Below are positions 1-12,540 of a stretch of DNA of 64,000 bases, in pieces. This DNA is from Nymphalis io (Eukaryota; Arthropoda; Insecta; Lepidoptera; Nymphalidae): positions 6,324,001-6,388,000 of the forward strand of contig NC_065903.1 of assembly GCF_905147045.1 (NCBI RefSeq), read 5' to 3'. Under the pieces are notes generated by a model. The model saw nothing but the letters and a program-made list of their open reading frames with translations, searched no databases and was not told the DNA's origin. The translations under genes were made by a program, and so were the position numbers. Within the stretch, counting starts at the first letter, position 1; each line of letters begins with the position of its first letter.

Positions 1-177
1 GACCTTTCTCTTGCAATTAATTTGCCCTATGTTAGTTTAGTAATAAAGTCACCTCAAAAATGTTGTGTATAGTTGTATGTTGTATAAAGATTAGAGATTA
101 AGTTTATTATTCAAAATAATTATAAAATATCAAAGTATATAAAATAAATTATACTAAGATAAGAATATTGTTGCTAG

Positions 178-455
178 AACTTTGCTGTACTGCAACTACA
201 AGTTTGGGTAGATAAGCTCATCAATTTACCACTAAACACCAATAAATAGCATTGTTGTGTTCAGGCATAAAGGGTAAGTGCGCTAGTGTAAATACAGGCA
301 CGAAGGACATAAAATCTTAGTTCCCAAGGTTGGTGGTGTATTGGCGTTGTTAGTAATGTTTAATATTTTTCACAGGTCCAATACCAATGGGCGTTGGTAA
401 CCACTTACCATCAAATGGTATTGGTACGACTATCCACCTATATTATAAAAAAAGC
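178..455 (+). repeat. Repeat B, degenerate copy
   Basis: Old copy of the most frequent repeat in the window. It keeps the blocks 'agttcccaaggttggtgg', 'gggcgttggtaaccacttac' and an A-rich 3' end, but the first 80 bases are heavily mutated. Orientation is inferred from the A-rich tail. Confidence 0.75.
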
Positions 456-717
456 ATAACTTATTTTGGGTTCCAAATCTTTGGTGCACTATGCCATTTA
501 AAAAGAGTAATTACTACTTATTCATTATAACTGGTAAACTATACTGTATAGTTGAGACTGAACTTTGGCAAAATGATAACTTCAGCACTTTTAAAGTTAT
601 CTTAGTTGTAAATGATATGCTCTTGACGGATTGCGCTCACAGTGGCCATTCTCCAAAGAACCTAGCTAAACGAATAAGACACATTGTAGTGTACAAACAC
701 ATAAACTTCTTTCTCAT

Positions 718-855
718 AAATTAGATGGGACTGCAAATCGGAAACGACCGGAAAGAGTTTAGGGCGGATCGTGCCTTTATGTTCTTTCAGAGACACTAAA
801 GTATAAATACTCATTTTTCAAACTCCGGGCTACTACTGAGGAACACTGAGGCAGT
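718..855 (-). repeat. SINE C, degenerate 3' part
   Basis: Read on the minus strand, this matches the body of the SINE at 61127-61494: 'cagtagtagcccggag', then a run like 'ctctgaaagaacataaag', then 'aaactctttccggtcg'. The tRNA-like head is missing. Confidence 0.65.
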
Positions 856-935
856 TTTATATCGTATACATCAATGTATATTTATATACATCTGTTTATA
901 GTTTTTATTTATATTTTATGTATACTCTATCCCTT

Positions 936-1835
936 GACACCAAAGCTCGCCCGTGGTTTAATACCGAATGCCTCTTAGCGTAAGCGTGAAGCCTATTTGT
1001 TTTGGGTTAACGCTCGTAAAAACAAAGCCTTGGATCTCCAGGCTAAGAAGAAAACATACAACGCAGCTGCTAAATCTTGTAAAAAAGCGATAAGGAAAGC
1101 TCGTTTTGACCACATTGGCCGTATAGGGGAAAAGTTAGCTTCCTTTCCCTCAGGGAGCAAAGCTTTCTGGAGTCTCGCCAAGTCAGTCGAGAAAAACCTC
1201 TGTCGCTCTTCACTGCCTCCTCTGCACAAACCTGACGGAATCCTGGCCCACAGCGCTAAGGAGAAATTTATTTGCTAATCTCTTCGCAGAGTATTCTCGT
1301 CTGGACAGCAACGGCAAGTGTCCACCTCAGTTACCTCCGTTTGGCCCTAAAATGAGCGCCGTTAAAATCCACCAAAAAGAGGTACTTAAATGTTTGCTGA
1401 ATCTGGACGTTAATAAGGCCAGTGGTCCTGATGGCATTCCAGCAGTAGTACTGAAGTGTTGTGCACCCGAGTTGTCTCGTGTTCTGACCCGTCTATACCA
1501 ACTCTCTCTAGAAACTGACAAAGTTCCGAGATCCTGGAAGCTTGCAAATGTTCAGCCTATACCCAAAAAAGGAAACCGTGCAGACCCAGCCAATTACAGA
1601 CCTGTCACAATCACCTCTATAATCTGTAAGATTATAGAGCGTATCTCAAATAATCGTCTCCTGACATATCTTGAAGCAAACGAGCTCCTTAGTGATAACC
1701 AATATGGTTTTCGCAGGGGACGCTCGACCGGAGATATGCTAATATATACCACCCACCTTTGGAGCGAGGCCTTAGAGGGTCACGGTGAAGCAATAGCCGT
1801 TTCTTTAGCCATCTCAAAGACCTTCAGTCAGGAAA
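936..1835 (+). mobile_element. LINE fragment with partial reverse transcriptase (same family as 26946-30600)
   Basis: The translation matches the linker and the first half of the reverse transcriptase encoded at 27067-30090. The frame of 1352-1864 carries 'KASGPDGIPAVVLK', 'PIPKKGNRADPANYRPV' and 'QYGFRRGRSTGD', which are fingers/palm motifs of non-LTR reverse transcriptases. The upstream linker is in another frame (997-1278), and a small deletion near 1265-1275 shifts between them. The similarity ends at about 1830, just after the first catalytic-Asp region (here 'LAISK', where the relative has 'LDISK', so the Asp is lost). No YADD box, 3' tail or poly(A) follows. It is truncated at both ends and dead. 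Confidence 0.85.
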
Positions 1836-1864
1836 TAATAAAAATGTTAAAATATACGCGATAA

Positions 1865-3980
1865 ACCCGTTCATAGTTTGTTGTTTAACTCAATTTGTTA
1901 CAATCTCAAAACCTAAGAAATCATTTCCTAATTATTTTTTGTTTTCGGCACCATGACTAACGCGTGTTTGTGACTTGTGGATACCCGTAAAATATATGTA
2001 GTAAAATTTATTAATACAATTTTTCTGATTTGCAACAATAATATATTTTTATTTTTTCATTACACAATATATAATAATGATAAAATATATTTTCATATAT
2101 TTACGCAATAATATACTACATCTATAGCAAATACTTACATTTTCATATATTTTAGACAAAGCAAATGTATACATATTTAAACAAAGCGACAGCCTTTCAT
2201 ATCACATTGAGTAAAAAAACCATGTCTTTTAGCAAAGAAAAATACGTTGATCAAGCATATTTTCAGAAAAATCCTTAAGACATGCATAAAGTATTTTAAA
2301 ACCATTGAGATCTATTGTTTGATCATTAAAGTACATAAGAACAACCATTAGAAATATTTAAAGAAATATATCTTGTATTATTTTTGTAAATACGCTAATT
2401 TAATATCATAAGCACCTAAAAACAATTATATCTATATTATTCGTATATTATATTTATACCATAATTATTGAAAAAAATCTGAACATTGAGTCTGAAATAA
2501 TTTAGGTATAACACTAAGTCAGTTTATTAAGCATTTATTGCTTATGAACAAATTCACTATTACAATGGAGATATAGTTTTTTTGATCTGTATTTTATTTC
2601 AACAATTATAATATATAATATATATATAAATATTATAACCGAAAGACCAAATATAAACATTATGAATGATTGTGCTATTTTAAGTCATACCTCTAGAAAA
2701 ATACTTTTTTTTTTAATTAACTTTTTATCAATATGATTAATTCAATAAATATATTTAAATGATTCCGTTTTCTAATAACATGTCTTAGAGAGCAGATTTC
2801 TAAACTAACTACATCCATTTAACACTATTTTTAGAAAAAACAATAACAAACAATCACTTTAAATAAATTAATATTAGAATAACTACTAGAAAGCTTATTT
2901 ATATATTTATTTACTTTAAAATATGGAATCTAACAATGGTCAAATGTTATTACGACTTTATTAATAAAATTGTCAGAAAATATAATAAAATATTATATTT
3001 AGGCTATGACAATGTCACATTACATGCTCTATCTCATGTTTTTTACAAGATATTTTAATTATTTTCTAAGAGTACATGTGCAATGATATATAAACAAGTG
3101 ATTAAAACACTATGATAATGGTTTCCAGATCATCATACATATATGTATATGTCTGATTTAAATTAGATACACATTTTAATGATATAAATGTTAAATTTAT
3201 AATAGTAACTGTCTTTAAACACTTATCACTACATAAGTGTAGTATTTAGATTGATTTATAAATTATTTCAACAAAATATGAAACATTTTGATAAATAATG
3301 CTAGTTACACTCCATTTGTCCCATTATAATAGTTTTTTTAAGTACTCTAAAAAAATGCATAAAAACTTGTGATAAAATAAAGACGTATGTGGGCTGGATA
3401 ATAGAAATGAAACGATAGAGGCAACTAATAATAAAAAGTAAAAAAAACATGACATATTGAACTTTTTTTTTATAATTGTACTACTATTGTGGGCCATTCA
3501 TATATGAGGTGCATGAATATTACTTATTTAAAACTAAAATTGTGACACATTTTTCTATTTTAAGTAACTAATGTCTATATAAATAATTATTTGCTATCAG
3601 ATCATATCTATATCTGATATAGATGTATCTGTAATAATGCTGTAATATTATTACTAAAGAGAAAAATTACGTTCAAATTAAACCCAAAATAGTTTCAAAT
3701 AGTATCAACATCATATTTCATATTGTAGCGAAAAAATTATCAAGTGTAAATAATTAATATTAACGTAGACGTAACGAAATTCTACTATTATTCATTTAAA
3801 GTGATGTTGAAAATAATTATTTCTTAACATATTTAAAAAGTACTTGTGATATGACAATAAATTAATTATAACGAGTGAAAAAAAGGAAATGTTTAAAAAG
3901 TCGGCTATATAACTTTAACTTTTGTATAAATCTAATCGGAATAGCGAACAAAGATCATATAATCAATGTCGGTTCAGTCA
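1865..3980. other. AT-rich spacer, probably including the GPR155 3' UTR
   Basis: I see no coding signal. The strip next to 3981 should be the 3' UTR of the minus-strand GPR155 gene. The nearest minus-strand AATAAA I found is near 2957, about 1 kb past the stop, so the polyadenylation site is uncertain. Confidence 0.5.
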
Positions 3981-6900
3981 CTACTTGAAGGTGTACAGAA
4001 GCGTGGAATTGGTGAAGTGGTGCGCGTTGTTGACGTGCGCGATGAGGCGGCCGTCCAGCAAGTGTCGCGCGTACGTGACGGCCTCGTGCTCGTCATTGGC
4101 CAGCCCGCACTGGATCAGCCAGCGCACCAAGCATGACCCGCGGAATACGTTCCGATAAGTGCGCATGCGCCATCTGTATATGTTTTTTTATATTGGTGAG
4201 ACAATGTATATATAAAACATATAATATCAATATATGTACCTGGTATATAATAATTTTATATATAAAATTATATCCATACTATAGATTTGCTTTGAATCTA
4301 TGATTTATCGTAATGAGGTATTTAAACATGGGTATACACACGAATGTATACCCATTATTTCAACCATTTAATAAAATTTATTAATATTGTTCTGACGGCA
4401 CATAAGTTGTTTATAAATATTTTTAAATTACCTAGTGTCTTTTGCAATTGCTTCTTTACAACGGTCAAGGTGGTGCGTGATGAACTGCTCACAAACATGT
4501 TTAGTTTCGAACTTGAGATCATCTACTGGTGGCAACACTACTGTATCTGCTCCATGCCTTAAATTAAAATATTTTCAAATGAATAATATTAAGATTCCCT
4601 CTTTTCAATGAGTTAGTGATAATTGTATTTCTTCCTCCATAATCGCAAACATTGCATTAGGACTGAGGGCGACGATACCCCAAAAGGTCCGCCAAAAGGA
4701 TTCTTTAATTATTATTATTTTTATTCAAGTTCATAAATAGTCTACACGTTACACGACGATTGTAAATCTTATTACACTTACCATTTAGTCCTGAGATATC
4801 GTAAAGCAGGTATGAAAATTTCTTCAGGATCAAGTCCAAATAGTATGAACATGATTAAAGCCTGCCCATTGCTCGCGGCCGTGTCAAGGAATTCAATCTC
4901 TATAAAAACACCTGTTTGATCCTTACGCATCATCTTCCAAGCCGTGAAGGTTAACCCCTGAAATTCACAAATAATAATATGAATCAACTACTTCCACGAT
5001 TAGAATTAAAATGTAAATTACTTATTCATATATAATATTTTTTTAAATATCAAGATACATCAATGGTGGCAATCAAATTATTATACCTAATGACTTTTAA
5101 TGGGCCCAACAGGGGATTTCAATCCAGGATCTGAAACCTTAGAATCCAGCTCCTAGACCAATGAGGCGGACTATTATTTTATCCAAAAAATCTCTTAAAT
5201 AACCAAATGGTCGCGCTATACACAGATGGTGTCAAAGATCACGTAATCACAAAATTACCAGAAACATCATGAGACTGTAAGCTATAATGAGCACGGTGTG
5301 TTTGAGCAGCTGTCCTCCGCGTCCACGGCTCTGTTCCGGCGGGAGGAGCCCCAACTGGTTGGCGGCTTGGTCCAGCTCGTTCAAGTATGGGCAAGGAGCG
5401 TTCGAGTTGCATTTCAACTTCTGGGACGGAGGGCAAGCGCAATCTCTGGAGAAAAAGTTATGTACATAGTATGTCAAATAGGCGTTTTAAATAATTTGGA
5501 ATTATTTTTTAGTTATTTTGTTAAATTGACCGGTTGGACTGAAAAGATAAAGTTCTGTTTGCTGACCTCTCGTTGTTGGCGATATCTTCAATGTCACGCG
5601 AGTTGTCTGCAGCAAGTCCATTGTTGCAGTTAGGATCGTTAGAGCAACAATTCCCGTTCTTGTTCGGCGATGGTGTTGCTGTTATTGTCCCATAGCAACC
5701 TGTAAAATATATTATCTTCTGACACTCTAAAAGGTTCATCATTTTAATATTTTAATTGAGAAATTGGGCATAACCTGATATCAAATCATCCAATGCCATG
5801 TAACCAATGCGATACATTTGGATAGCGACATTTCACGCAGTTCAAATTTCCAGATGGATGCTTTATTGTAGAGATTAGTGAGTATTTTAATAAAAACCAA
5901 AATGTTAACTACTATAAATTTTTTAAATTATTTTTGACGCCTTTCCGAGTATTTTAGTTATGACTATGATAATGCTTATAAGCTACATTAAATTTACACT
6001 ACATTTTTAAAACTAAATTACAATTCAACATTACAATTAAATGAGTGTTTATAATTAAACAAATATGAAATAACAATTGAGATGATTAATTAAGTGCAAC
6101 GGAGTCTAAATGGTAAATGAAACAGTGCAAGGTATGTTACAATCAAATGTGGTCCGCATGCGACTATGATGTCGTTTGTATAACTCCACATTAAATGTAC
6201 TTACCCTGATCCTCCATTCCTTCTGGTGCAATGAAACAAAAACATATACTGTATTTACATATAGAGTATGAAGTCGGCACTTAAAGCGTGGCCCATCTTT
6301 TTGTCTAAAAATATTACATAATATATTTTTTTAATATCTTAAATATGTCCAAATCGAAATCCTATTTAAATCCATCTGTTCCCTAATAGGCAATTTGCAA
6401 TGTTTTCTTGACTCTATATCATGATATTCCTCTTTGGTCTAGTGTCTACATGTAAAGCCACACAAACCCGGAGGTCCTGGGTTCCAATACCAGTTCGGGC
6501 CAATAAAAAGTTATTGAGTTTTTCTGTCAAAAATTCTCAGTAGCAGCCCGGAGTCTGGAAGTTAGAAGTGTGTACGCTCACGTGCCTCGGAAAGCACGTA
6601 AAGCCGTTGGTCCTATGCGTGAACTCTTTCCGGTCGTGTCAGATTGCCGTCTCATCGGATTATGACATTTAGGGAATAGAAGGTGTGTGTTTGTGCGCAC
6701 ACTTGTGCACTATATATCTCATGCGCAGTTGGCTAAACTCTCTTGAGATTGTCCGAAATCGGTCTAGAGGACATTATTATATGAGAGTAGTTTTTTTCGT
6801 AAAATTTAAATAAAACTTGCCCATATTCTGTTAATCTTGGGTGCTATTTCTCTCACGGTAGTATGCGCATACGATCCCATGGCGCTCCTCGTTAAGACGG

Positions 6901-9900
6901 AAACGGTACCGCTGTTTTTAGTAGACATTCTGATGTTCGGGGCGCACTTGGCGTCTCGGATACCGGCGAGCCTCACATACTCTCACTCCCGAGGAGGAAA
7001 CGCATAACGCGTTTTTCCAGTGTTAAAAAAGGGTAAGATTTTTCTCTTCCATTCATCTCTCTCTTACACTAGTTATAACTTCAGTTAGTCTTGCAACCAC
7101 ACAACTTTCCCTATTTCTTACTACTTATGGTGTAGTAAGTAAATATGAATCTTAACCGATGATCGTGGGTTCAAACCCGGGCAAGCACAACTGAATTTTC
7201 ATGTGCTTAATTTGTGTTTATAATTCATCTCGTGCTTGACGGTGAAGGAAAACATCGTGAGGAAACCTGCATGTGTCTAATTTCATTGAAATTATGCCAC
7301 ATGTGTATTCTACCAACCCGCATTGGAGCAGCGTGGTGGAATAAGCTCCAAACCTTCTCCTCAAAAGGGAGAGGAGGCCTTAGCCCAGCAGTGGGACATT
7401 AACAGGCTGTTACTGTAAGTAAATATTACAGACCTAACTTATATTTAATAAAAGTATCGCAGTTACCAAAGTTAGATAGTGATTGAGTCTGCGAGGTGGG
7501 CTCCGCGTTCTCCACGAGGCTGGACGACTCGTCGAACACTGACGGCGTCTCGAGCGAGCCGCGACGACGGAACCGCGCGTACAGGATGAGGCAGCCCGTC
7601 GTCACTACAAATTTAAAATGCTATTACAATGAGGAAAATTGTCCTAGCATTCATGTATAATATTATAAAAAAATGATATATCAATATATATAATTATAAC
7701 GATAAAAAAAACTCACAAGTGATACAGAAGAACAGTACACAGAGCCGGATGGCGTCGGCCGCGTCCGAGCCGATGTCGGCGCGCGAGGCGGCCAGCAGCG
7801 CGCCCACCATGACGGCGGGCGCGCCCCACGCCACGAACGCCAGCACCGGCCACAGCGACACCACGAAGCACGGCCCGCGACTCTGAGCGACACCTTATAC
7901 GTTAGCTCGTGTTCTTGGAAACGTATACAGACTATTTAACTATAGGTTGTAACAGATGTTTTAATTCTGTTTTTTTTATATAGAATAGGACGGCGGACGA
8001 GCATATGGGCCACCTGATGGTAAGTGGTCACCAAACGCCCTTAGACATTGGCATTGTAAGAAATGTCAACCATCGCTTACATAGCCAATGCGCCACCAAC
8101 CTTGGGAACTAAGATATTATGCCCCTTGTGCCTGTAATTACACTGGCTCACTCACCCTTCAAACCGGAACACAACAATATCAAGTACTGCTGTTTTGCGG
8201 TAGAATATCTGATGTGGGTGGTACCTACCCAGACAAACTTGCACAAAGCCCTATCACCAGTAATATATACATCTATAACCTTTAGTTCATATATTCGTAA
8301 ATTATTTTCTCCAAAAAATACATAAAACGTGTTATTAAAAATATATTTAATTATTATATACCATTAATGTACAATACATGTTTGACATTTCAAAACTTTC
8401 TCTTCATAATAATTTAATTCCTAAAACAATCATACTATCGTATCACTAGTAAAGTAACAAATTACACACAATAATCCACATTAATAAATAAATAACAATG
8501 TTGAGTGTATCGCAAGCATCGACGCGAGTTTGCACAGTTTATAATGTTTATTATAAGGAATTAAGATAAATTGATATTCAAAATAGTAGTCGAGATGGCC
8601 TAGTGGTTAGAACGCGTGAATCTTAATCGATGATTGTGGGTTCAAGCCTGGGCAAGCACCGCTTAATTTTCATGTGCTTAATTTGTGTTTATAATTCATC
8701 TCGTGCCTGACGGTGAAGGAAAACATCGTGAGGAAACCTGCATGTGTCTAATTTCATTGAAATTCTGCCACATGTGTATTCAACCAACCCGCATTGGAGC
8801 AGCGTGGTGGAATAAGCTCCAAACCTTCTCCTCAAAAGGGAGAGGAGGCCTTAGCCCAGCAGTGGGACATTAAGACGCTGTTACTGGTACTGATATTCAA
8901 AATGATTTTTTTTCATTAAACATAGATTACAGATTAATTACCTTTCATTTATCACTGTTTTTATACAAATATAGAATGCAACAACATATAAAATAATATG
9001 ATAATTTCTAAAATTATATTTCAAAATCATGTAATAAAGGCTAACATAATATTAAAATTATATAACTACCAGCTAATCAACGCTGTTTCACCCGCATATA
9101 ATGTTTCTGATCTGGTCCCGTGAGTGCAGCATCATATTAAAATAGCCTATACATTTCTAAAAAAATGCAAAAATATTTTTTCAAGTCATTCTAATAGTTT
9201 ATTGAATAGCATGTTCAAATAAACAAGTCTATTATATTAATATACATAAACATTTATTACAATCAATAATAATATGTAAATAAATATATGAACTTTAAGT
9301 GGGAATCTTACCTCCAGCATTAGCAATCCTATAGTCAGCATAGGTGTCCATAGCAAGCAAGAGTATGTACTGAACAGCTGCAATGTTTGTTGCATTGTTG
9401 TCTGCCATGTTGGTGAATAGCTGCTAGACGGTCCACCCCAGAGCATACTTATAGCTAGGAATATCTAAAATATAATAATATATTTTTAACATGGAGAAAA
9501 CATTAATATTTCATTATATATATAATATATACCTGAGAAATGTTAAGGCATAAAGTCAATCTATGTGGTATTCTTTTATATTTCTTGGTGACTGTAAAGA
9601 CCATGAACACCCAGAGAGCTGCTAGTAGAGCTACTATTGATAGATCAAAACCAAATTTTTGTATTTGTTCCGCATAGTCCTTGTTAATTGATATAACTTC
9701 CGCGGAGAGGAAAATTATAGGCGCCGACAAAAATGTGCAGATTACCATGGATGAAGCCATCTAGAACAAAATTAAAATTACAAAAATTAATTAAACATTA
9801 CATTTCCCACTCGCATATGAGAGTGCTAAGAATTTTCAGACATTTCTTCTGGTTTGGCAATGAACCAATTTAATTGACAAAAGTAAAATTTATCATAGAA

Positions 9901-11973
9901 TATTTTCTATGACAATGTTTTTATTACAATTCAGATTTGCCATATGTAGGTATGATACACTTTTTATTTAAATCTTTAAAAAACTATTAGAAACAATTCT
10001 TAATGTTTCATATAGCACAATTATAATTAAGGTGTAATTATGGTATAATTAAGGTTGGAAACATGACGTCATAGTAGCATGCGCAAGCCATCCCGTGGCG
10101 CTCCTCGTTAAGCCAGAAAGGGTACCGCCGTTTTCTTAGCGCACTCGGCGCCTTGGACATCGGCGAGCCCCACATACAAAGCCCCCCCCCCCCGCCCCAC
10201 TGTTCCCGTGGAGAAAACGCGTAATACGTTTTTCCACACATGATATAAATATTTTGTTTGTCAATGCTTAGCCATTTAAAAAATAATCCTTACCAAGTCA
10301 ATCTCCAGATGATAAAGATTGGAAAACACAAACACAGCTGGTGCAGTTGGTATTGTTCCATACAAGAATGCATATGTAGATAAAGACTGAGTTTCAGATT
10401 GGTTTGTTCCAGCATCTAATGTACTCACACATTCTCTCATTACCACTGGTAGAATGATCCTAAAACACAAACCAAACACCACTATAATTATATAATTAGT
10501 TGTAACACAGCCTGAAAACCGCTAATGATTTGATATAAACTTACAATTTCACCATTATCAATACACAAGGTAGTATGAGAGCAGGTCCTCTTAATCTTGT
10601 TATTTGTCCAACCATTCGCAAGCCCAATAAAAACAATGCTGCTGCAGAGAAAGATTGTCCAAATACCTAAAAGAACAAATACAACTTACTGGTGGTAGGG
10701 CTTTGTGCAAGCTCGTCTGGGTAGGTACCACCCACTCATCAGATATTCTACCGCAAAACAGCAATACTTGATATTGTTGTGTTCCGGTTTGAAGGGTGAG
10801 TGAGCTAGTGTAATTACAGGCACAAGGGACATAAAATCTTAGTTCCCAAGGTTGGTGGCGCATTGGCTATAAGCGATGGTTGACATTTCTTACAATGCCA
10901 ATGTCTAAGGGCGTTTGGTGACCACTTACCATCAGGTGGCCCATATGCTCGTCCACCTTCCTATTCTATATAAAAAAAAAAAAAAACTAATACAAAACAA
11001 ACAGTTAATAAGTTTTAGCATGTCACAGATTATGACCCATTGTTTTCACACATGAAAATGTTTACAAAATTTAAATAGTTTAAATGAACACAAGTTATTA
11101 TGACATAAATTAGTGATAAATCATATTAAGTAGAAAAAAATACTTACTTCTAACAGACCCTCAATGTAAACAGATAATTGATGTTGAAAAACAATATTTC
11201 CCATTATACCAAGAATGGTCATGACTAGTACTGGATTGAAGATAATGCCTTTACATAATTGCAGTAACATCTTCAACTTTTGTAAATGTTGTTGAGGAAC
11301 AACTACTGTTGGTGGACTTTGTCTCTGCTTATCTATCTCCATCAGGATAAATGCAACAGGATTGAGTATGGCAAGAGATATAGGTGCCATTAAATATAAA
11401 TATAGAGAATACTCCGGATGTGTCTTTTCATATATAGCATTAACTAAAAAGTAAACATATTATTAATAAGTTTTTTTTTTATAATAATCATATTACTCTA
11501 GAACAATACTTACTTATAGGAAATCCTAATGCAAAATCATTACTCTGTGTACAAAATATTGCAAATATTCCAGCTTGTCCTAAGTGTATAGGTCTTGAAA
11601 CTAACAATGTAACAATGACCACAGCAAAAAAGACAAGTCCTTTAGCTAACAGTATTGCACCCAGAAATGTCCAGTTAACTATGCTAAAGTCAAGACGCGC
11701 TAATGACAAGAATATGAGAGAGGGTAATGCAAAAGTTCCAACAAATGTAGCAATACCTTTAGATTCCGATTTAGAGACAACATTGAGTCGTCCTGCTATA
11801 TATCTATAATTAAAAATATTTAATTTAATGTCTATAACATTTAATAAAACAACACTTCACATTTAAATCCATGCAACTCACCCACAAATAATAATAGTAA
11901 AACACTGAAACAATGCTGGATACAAATGGTCTGATACAGTATCATTAACAACAAATTCTACACCTGTATCCAT
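3981..11973 (-). CDS. GPR155: GPR155/LYCHOS homologue (permease-like, GPCR-like, DEP-domain membrane protein), 14 coding exons
   Basis: Exons in transcript order: 11973-11882, 11803-11514, 11443-11148, 10666-10545, 10459-10294, 9760-9533, 9464-9312, 7882-7717, 7604-7467, 5699-5567, 5445-5259, 4957-4782, 4557-4432, 4173-3981. All introns are GT-AG. The phases agree at every junction, giving 2466 nt, or 821 aa plus TAG; human GPR155 is about 870 aa. The first ATG is at 11973: the frame is closed upstream by a TGA, and an AG acceptor at 11995-11996 implies a non-coding 5' exon. Order: a permease (PIN/auxin-carrier-like) part in exons 1-5 ('CGYIAGRLNVVSKSESKGI', 'FCTQSNDFALGFPI', 'ILNPVAFILMEI'), then hydrophobic GPCR-like helices (exons 6-8), a Cys-rich loop (exons 10-11, 'GNCCSNDPNC', 'DCACPPSQKLKC') and a C-terminal DEP domain (about residues 730-821, 'FRGSCLVRWLIQCGL', 'RHLLDGRLIAHV'). 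In mammals the family senses lysosomal cholesterol and signals to mTORC1 through GATOR1; the fly orthologue is anchor. Function here is inferred from homology. Confidence 0.93.
4328..4355. other. Intronic hairpin, 10-bp perfect stem
   Basis: 'atgggtatac' at 4328-4337 pairs with 'gtatacccat' at 4346-4355 around an 8-nt loop. It lies in the last GPR155 intron. An AT-only palindrome of 22 bp lies nearby at 4250-4271. Confidence 0.7.
6427..6780 (+). repeat. SINE C, tRNA-derived
   Basis: The tRNA-like head has an A box around 'tttggtctagtg' and a B box in 'gtcctgggttccaatacc'. The body contains 'gcagcccggagtctggaag' and 'cacgtaaagccgttggtcct', and it ends at 'ggtctagaggacattatt'. Nearly full length; it lies in GPR155 intron 9. 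Confidence 0.85.
6850..7030 (+). repeat. Repeat E, copy 1
   Basis: Shares 'tagtatgcgcatacgatccc', 'gcgctcctcgttaag', 'ggcgagcctcacata' and 'aggaaacgcataacgcgttt' with the copies at 10050 and 35175. It is GC-richer than its surroundings and lies in GPR155 intron 9. Confidence 0.8.
7130..7418 (+). repeat. SINE A, 5' end eroded
   Basis: From 7149 it matches the SINE A consensus: B box 'gggttcaaacccgggcaagc', 'gaaaacatcgtgaggaaacc', then 'ggccttagcccagcagtggg' and 'aacaggctgttactgt'. The A-box region is mutated. It lies in GPR155 intron 9. Confidence 0.85.
7970..8262 (-). repeat. Repeat B, nearly full length
   Basis: Starts with a short T run, which is the reverse complement of the poly(A) tail. 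It continues through 'ggcccatatgctcgtcc' and 'agttcccaaggttggtgg' (both on the minus strand) to the 5' end at 'actggtgatag'. It sits in GPR155 intron 7, very close upstream of exon 8. Confidence 0.9.
8585..8890 (+). repeat. SINE A, full length with 13-bp target-site duplication
   Basis: A complete tRNA-derived SINE: A box in 'gatggcctagtggttagaac', B box in 'gggttcaagcctgggc', and the common 3' end 'cccagcagtgggacatta'. It is flanked by the direct repeat 'tgatattcaaaat' at 8572-8584 and 8891-8903. The perfect duplication marks a fairly recent insertion, in GPR155 intron 7. Confidence 0.95.
10050..10243 (+). repeat. Repeat E, copy 2
   Basis: Matches copies 1 and 3 through 'gcatgcgcaagccatcccgt', 'gcgctcctcgttaag' and 'ggcgagccccacata', and ends near 'aaacgcgtaatacgtttttcc'. 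It carries a run of about 13 C inside. It lies in GPR155 intron 5. Confidence 0.8.
10684..10986 (+). repeat. Repeat B, full length with poly(A)
   Basis: Begins 'ctggtggtagggctttgtgc', contains 'cttagttcccaaggttgg' and 'gaccacttaccatcaggtgg', and ends in 'tctatata' plus about 14 A. It is in GPR155 intron 3, in the opposite orientation to the gene, only about 18 bp from exon 4. Confidence 0.93.
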
Positions 11974-12540
11974 CTCTATTTTTTTATTAACCAGCTGTGA
12001 ACAAATAGTAAATAGACATATAGCGCATATTTTTGTCAAAAATATAAATCACATGCCCAATAAAAACTGTCACTAGACAATATTACAAAAATAATCAAGA
12101 ATATTATGAATTATACAATTATTAAATATTTACGATTAATTTTATAAATAAATACCTCAAGAAATAAGTACTCAAAAATGCAATACCAAAAATCTATTAT
12201 TCACCTGTTTAAAAGGAAGTAGCGTTGGCTATACACATGTTTACGAATTCTTCTTTAATTTAAATTTGCATATTATTTTTATCTATCTGAATTTATCGGC
12301 GAATACAAAATCAATAAAATAAAATTAAGCCGACAGCAGTAAGTGTTGCTATATGTATGTTTCCAACCAAACAGGCAAATTAATTCTCAATTTTCACCCG
12401 AAATCTCCCCAAAAAGTGATATAATAAAATCAGGATGAATCATTGTTGGTTATTCATTTCATAAATAAATCTAAAATATGTTGTTATAAAAATCATATTT
12501 TATAATCAGTGTCAGTTCTTATAATTCTTTCTGAGTTAAA
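11974..12540 (-). promoter_or_regulatory. GPR155 5' UTR and upstream region
   Basis: 11974-11994 is leader directly before the ATG, preceded by a splice acceptor ('ttgttcacag' on the minus strand). A non-coding first exon should lie upstream of it. I cannot place the transcription start; no clear TATA or initiator element stands out. Confidence 0.35.

Noticed and set aside
7681..7893. 70-codon minus-strand frame beginning MSLRVAGRASW
   Set aside because: It is a shifted frame over GPR155 exon 8; the frame giving 'SRGPCFVVSLWPVLAFVAW' fits the splice phases and is hydrophobic as expected.
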